Source of the DNA: Methanobrevibacter thaueri
GTDB lineage: Archaea > Methanobacteriota > Methanobacteria > Methanobacteriales > Methanobacteriaceae
Assembly (NCBI GenBank): GCA_015062925.1
Contig: SUTL01000015.1
Span: forward strand, 1-33,595
Length of the DNA stretch: 33,595 bases
Direction of reading: 5' to 3'
Under the pieces are notes generated by a model that saw only the letters and a program-made list of their open reading frames with translations, made no database searches and had not been told where the DNA came from. Each line of letters opens with the position of its first letter. Positions within the stretch are counted from its first letter, which is position 1. The position numbers and the translations under genes are program-made. This document shows, piece by piece, positions 31,997 to 33,595 of the stretch.

Positions 31997-33595
31997 ATGA
32001 TAAACCTCAATAACATGTTTAAACCTAAATCCGTAGCAGTTATTGGAGCATCCAATACACCAGGAAAAGTAGGATACATTATTGTTAACAATCTCATCAA
32101 CGATGGATTTGAAGGCGAAATATATCCTGTAAACCCAAAAGGCGGAGAAATACTTGGAAAACAAGCTTATGCAAATATAAAAGACGTACCTGGAAAAGTA
32201 GATTTAGTAATCATAACTATTCCATCCCCATTTGTAAATACTGCAGTTAAAGAATGTGGAGAAATGGGAATTGAAAATATGGTAGTAATTACCGCCGGAT
32301 TCAAAGAAGTAGGTGAAGAAGGAGCAAAACTCGAAGCAGAATTAACCTCCCTTGGAAAAGAATACGGAATCAATATTATAGGACCAAACAGTCTAGGAAT
32401 AACAGATTCACACACACCACTAAACGGATCATTCTCACAAATGATGCCACCAACAGGAAACATGGCATTCATCTCCCAAAGTGGAGCAATGATGGTAGCA
32501 ATCATAGACTGGAGTGTAATATCCGGAATCGGATTTAGTAAAGTAATCAGTTTAGGAAATAAAGCCGGAGTAAATGAAATTGAATTACTGCAATATTTAG
32601 CTGACGATGATGAAACAAATGTAATTATATGTTACCTTGAATCAATATCCGACGATGATGACTTTGTAAGAACCATGCGAGAAACAGCACATAAAAAACC
32701 AATCATCGTACTTAAATCAGGTTCAAGTTCCGCAGGAGCAGAAGCTGCATCCTCACATACCGGAGCATTAGCAGGAAGTGATCTTGCATTTGACACAGCA
32801 TTCCACCAATCCGGAATAATGCGTGTTGAAACAATGGCAGAACTATTTGATTTAGGATTAGCATTCTCAAAAGCACCACTTCCAAAAGGAGATAAAGTAG
32901 CAATCATTACAAATGCTGGTGGAGGAGGAGTACTTACCGTTGATGCAATGGAAAAAGCAGGACTCCAACTCGTACAATTTGATGAAGAGACAACTGCAAA
33001 ACTCAAAGAATGTGTAACTGATGAAGGAAGTGCAAAAAACCCTATTGATGTATTAGGAGATGCACCGGTAAGCAGATACAAAGAATCATTAGAAATTGTT
33101 TTAGGATATGAAGATGTAGACAGCTTAATTGTAATGGTTTGTCCAACCGCATCAGCAGATCCAGATGGAATTGCAAATGCTATTTTAGAAGAGAAAAAGA
33201 AATTCAACAAACCAATCCTTGTTGTTAATATGGGAGGACCATCCTTTGAAGCTGCAAATGAAGTTTTAAGAGAAAACGGTGTTCCAACTTACGTATTCCC
33301 AGAAACTGCAGTAACCGCACTAGAAGCAATGGTTAAATTCGCAAGATTAAAAGATAAAACCTATGATGATGTAATTGACAAAATCACAGATATTGATAAA
33401 GATGCTGTAAAAGCAATATTTGATAAAGTTAAAGCAGACGGCAGAGATACTTTACTTGGTAGTGAAGCTTATGCAGTAGCTGAAGCTTATGGAATTTCAG
33501 CAGCACCTATTAAATTATCAACTAGTGCTGATGAAGCAGCAAGTCTTGCAGAAGAAATGGAATTCCCGGTTGTACTTAAAATTGCATCAGATAAA
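31997..33595 (+). CDS. ADP-forming acetate/acyl-CoA ligase (alpha-beta fusion), partial
   Basis: 533 codons are open from the ATG at 31997 to the window edge; the stop is outside. AGGAG lies 8 nt upstream. The CoA-binding domain begins FKPKSVAVIGASNTPGKVGY and continues with VNPKGGEILG and VVITAGFKEVGEEG. The succinyl-CoA-ligase-like domain contains the phosphohistidine loop SSHTGALAGSDLAF (His254). A hinge and the start of the ATP-grasp domain (about 475 onward: LLGSEAYAVAEAYGISAAPIKL, VVLKIASDK) follow. These enzymes interconvert acyl-CoA and acid with ADP/ATP; in a methanogen that assimilates acetate the direction is probably acetate activation (inferred). The complete protein would be about 690-700 aa. 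Confidence 0.9.
   Translation, partial: MINLNNMFKPKSVAVIGASNTPGKVGYIIVNNLINDGFEGEIYPVNPKGGEILGKQAYANIKDVPGKVDLVIITIPSPFVNTAVKECGEMGIENMVVITAGFKEVGEEGAKLEAELTSLGKEYGINIIGPNSLGITDSHTPLNGSFSQMMPPTGNMAFISQSGAMMVAIIDWSVISGIGFSKVISLGNKAGVNEIELLQYLADDDETNVIICYLESISDDDDFVRTMRETAHKKPIIVLKSGSSSAGAEAASSHTGALAGSDLAFDTAFHQSGIMRVETMAELFDLGLAFSKAPLPKGDKVAIITNAGGGGVLTVDAMEKAGLQLVQFDEETTAKLKECVTDEGSAKNPIDVLGDAPVSRYKESLEIVLGYEDVDSLIVMVCPTASADPDGIANAILEEKKKFNKPILVVNMGGPSFEAANEVLRENGVPTYVFPETAVTALEAMVKFARLKDKTYDDVIDKITDIDKDAVKAIFDKVKADGRDTLLGSEAYAVAEAYGISAAPIKLSTSADEAASLAEEMEFPVVLKIASDK

Noticed and set aside
32167-33210. Leftward open frames over the last 1.5 kb
   Set aside because: They are antisense to the acyl-CoA ligase, whose frame stays open through the window edge with family motifs.
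1-33595. CRISPR arrays, tRNA or rRNA genes
   Set aside because: No regularly spaced direct repeats of CRISPR type and no cloverleaf or rRNA-like GC-rich stretch were seen while reading the window; a covariance-model scan was not possible.

Overview
The window looks like chromosomal DNA of a methanogenic archaeon of the order Methanobacteriales, most likely a gut- or rumen-type Methanobrevibacter. The evidence is: very AT-rich DNA with TTTATATA-type TATA boxes and GGTGAT/GAGG ribosome binding sites; archaeal S8e, SRP19 and GAN/RecJ-like DHH proteins; methanogen-specific MtrH and a DUF2121/connectase protein; HypE; the separately encoded C-terminal subunit of family-B DNA polymerase that is characteristic of Methanobacteriales; a large secreted Ig-like repeat (adhesin-like) protein; and a deletion remnant of an ISM1-like insertion sequence. 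Family assignments rest on motifs read by eye, since no searches could be run.

Layout. 1-110: probable right end of an IS200/IS605 (TnpB-type) element. 111-1643: AT-rich non-coding DNA with several inverted repeats. 1644-4720: MnmC-like tRNA methyltransferase facing a secreted Ig-repeat protein. 5086-9265: leftward purC-purS-purQ-cobA-glmS operon. 9331-9721: IS remnant with 8-bp target duplication. 9769-10789: three small genes of unknown function, two of them secreted or membrane-anchored. 10835-14145: rightward hemD-srp19-DHH nuclease group and a winged-helix regulator with palindromes in front of it. 14150-16321: leftward SPL-like radical SAM protein and DEAD-box helicase. 16545-17018: secreted nuclease-fold protein with a degraded active site. 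17019-19108: leftward hypE-RDD-unknown. 19351-20887: rps8e with a long structured leader, preceded by three small unknown genes. 21070-24819: polB2 and a HAD phosphatase facing xth and pheS. 24887-26463: TPR protein and a solitary mtrH. 26735-28613: hemB and a CitG-like gene. 28774-31732: aroC facing an MBL hydrolase and the connectase-like gene. 31997-end: ADP-forming acyl-CoA synthetase, cut by the window edge.

Themes. Tetrapyrrole synthesis (hemB, hemD, cobA) is spread over three loci and feeds the cobamide and F430 cofactors used by Mtr and methyl-CoM reductase. HypE serves NiFe hydrogenases. MtrH is part of the energy-conserving Mtr complex, and the DUF2121 protein belongs to the family of protein ligases whose recognition motif lies in MtrA. 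PolB2, xth and the DHH nuclease are DNA replication or repair genes. All five convergent gene pairs end within 5 bp of each other or overlap.

No tRNA, rRNA or CRISPR array was seen. The most distinctive observations are the pseudoenzyme-like SNase, the structured rps8e leader, the ISM1-like deletion derivative, the connectase-like gene together with a solitary mtrH, and the palindromes in front of the regulator gene.
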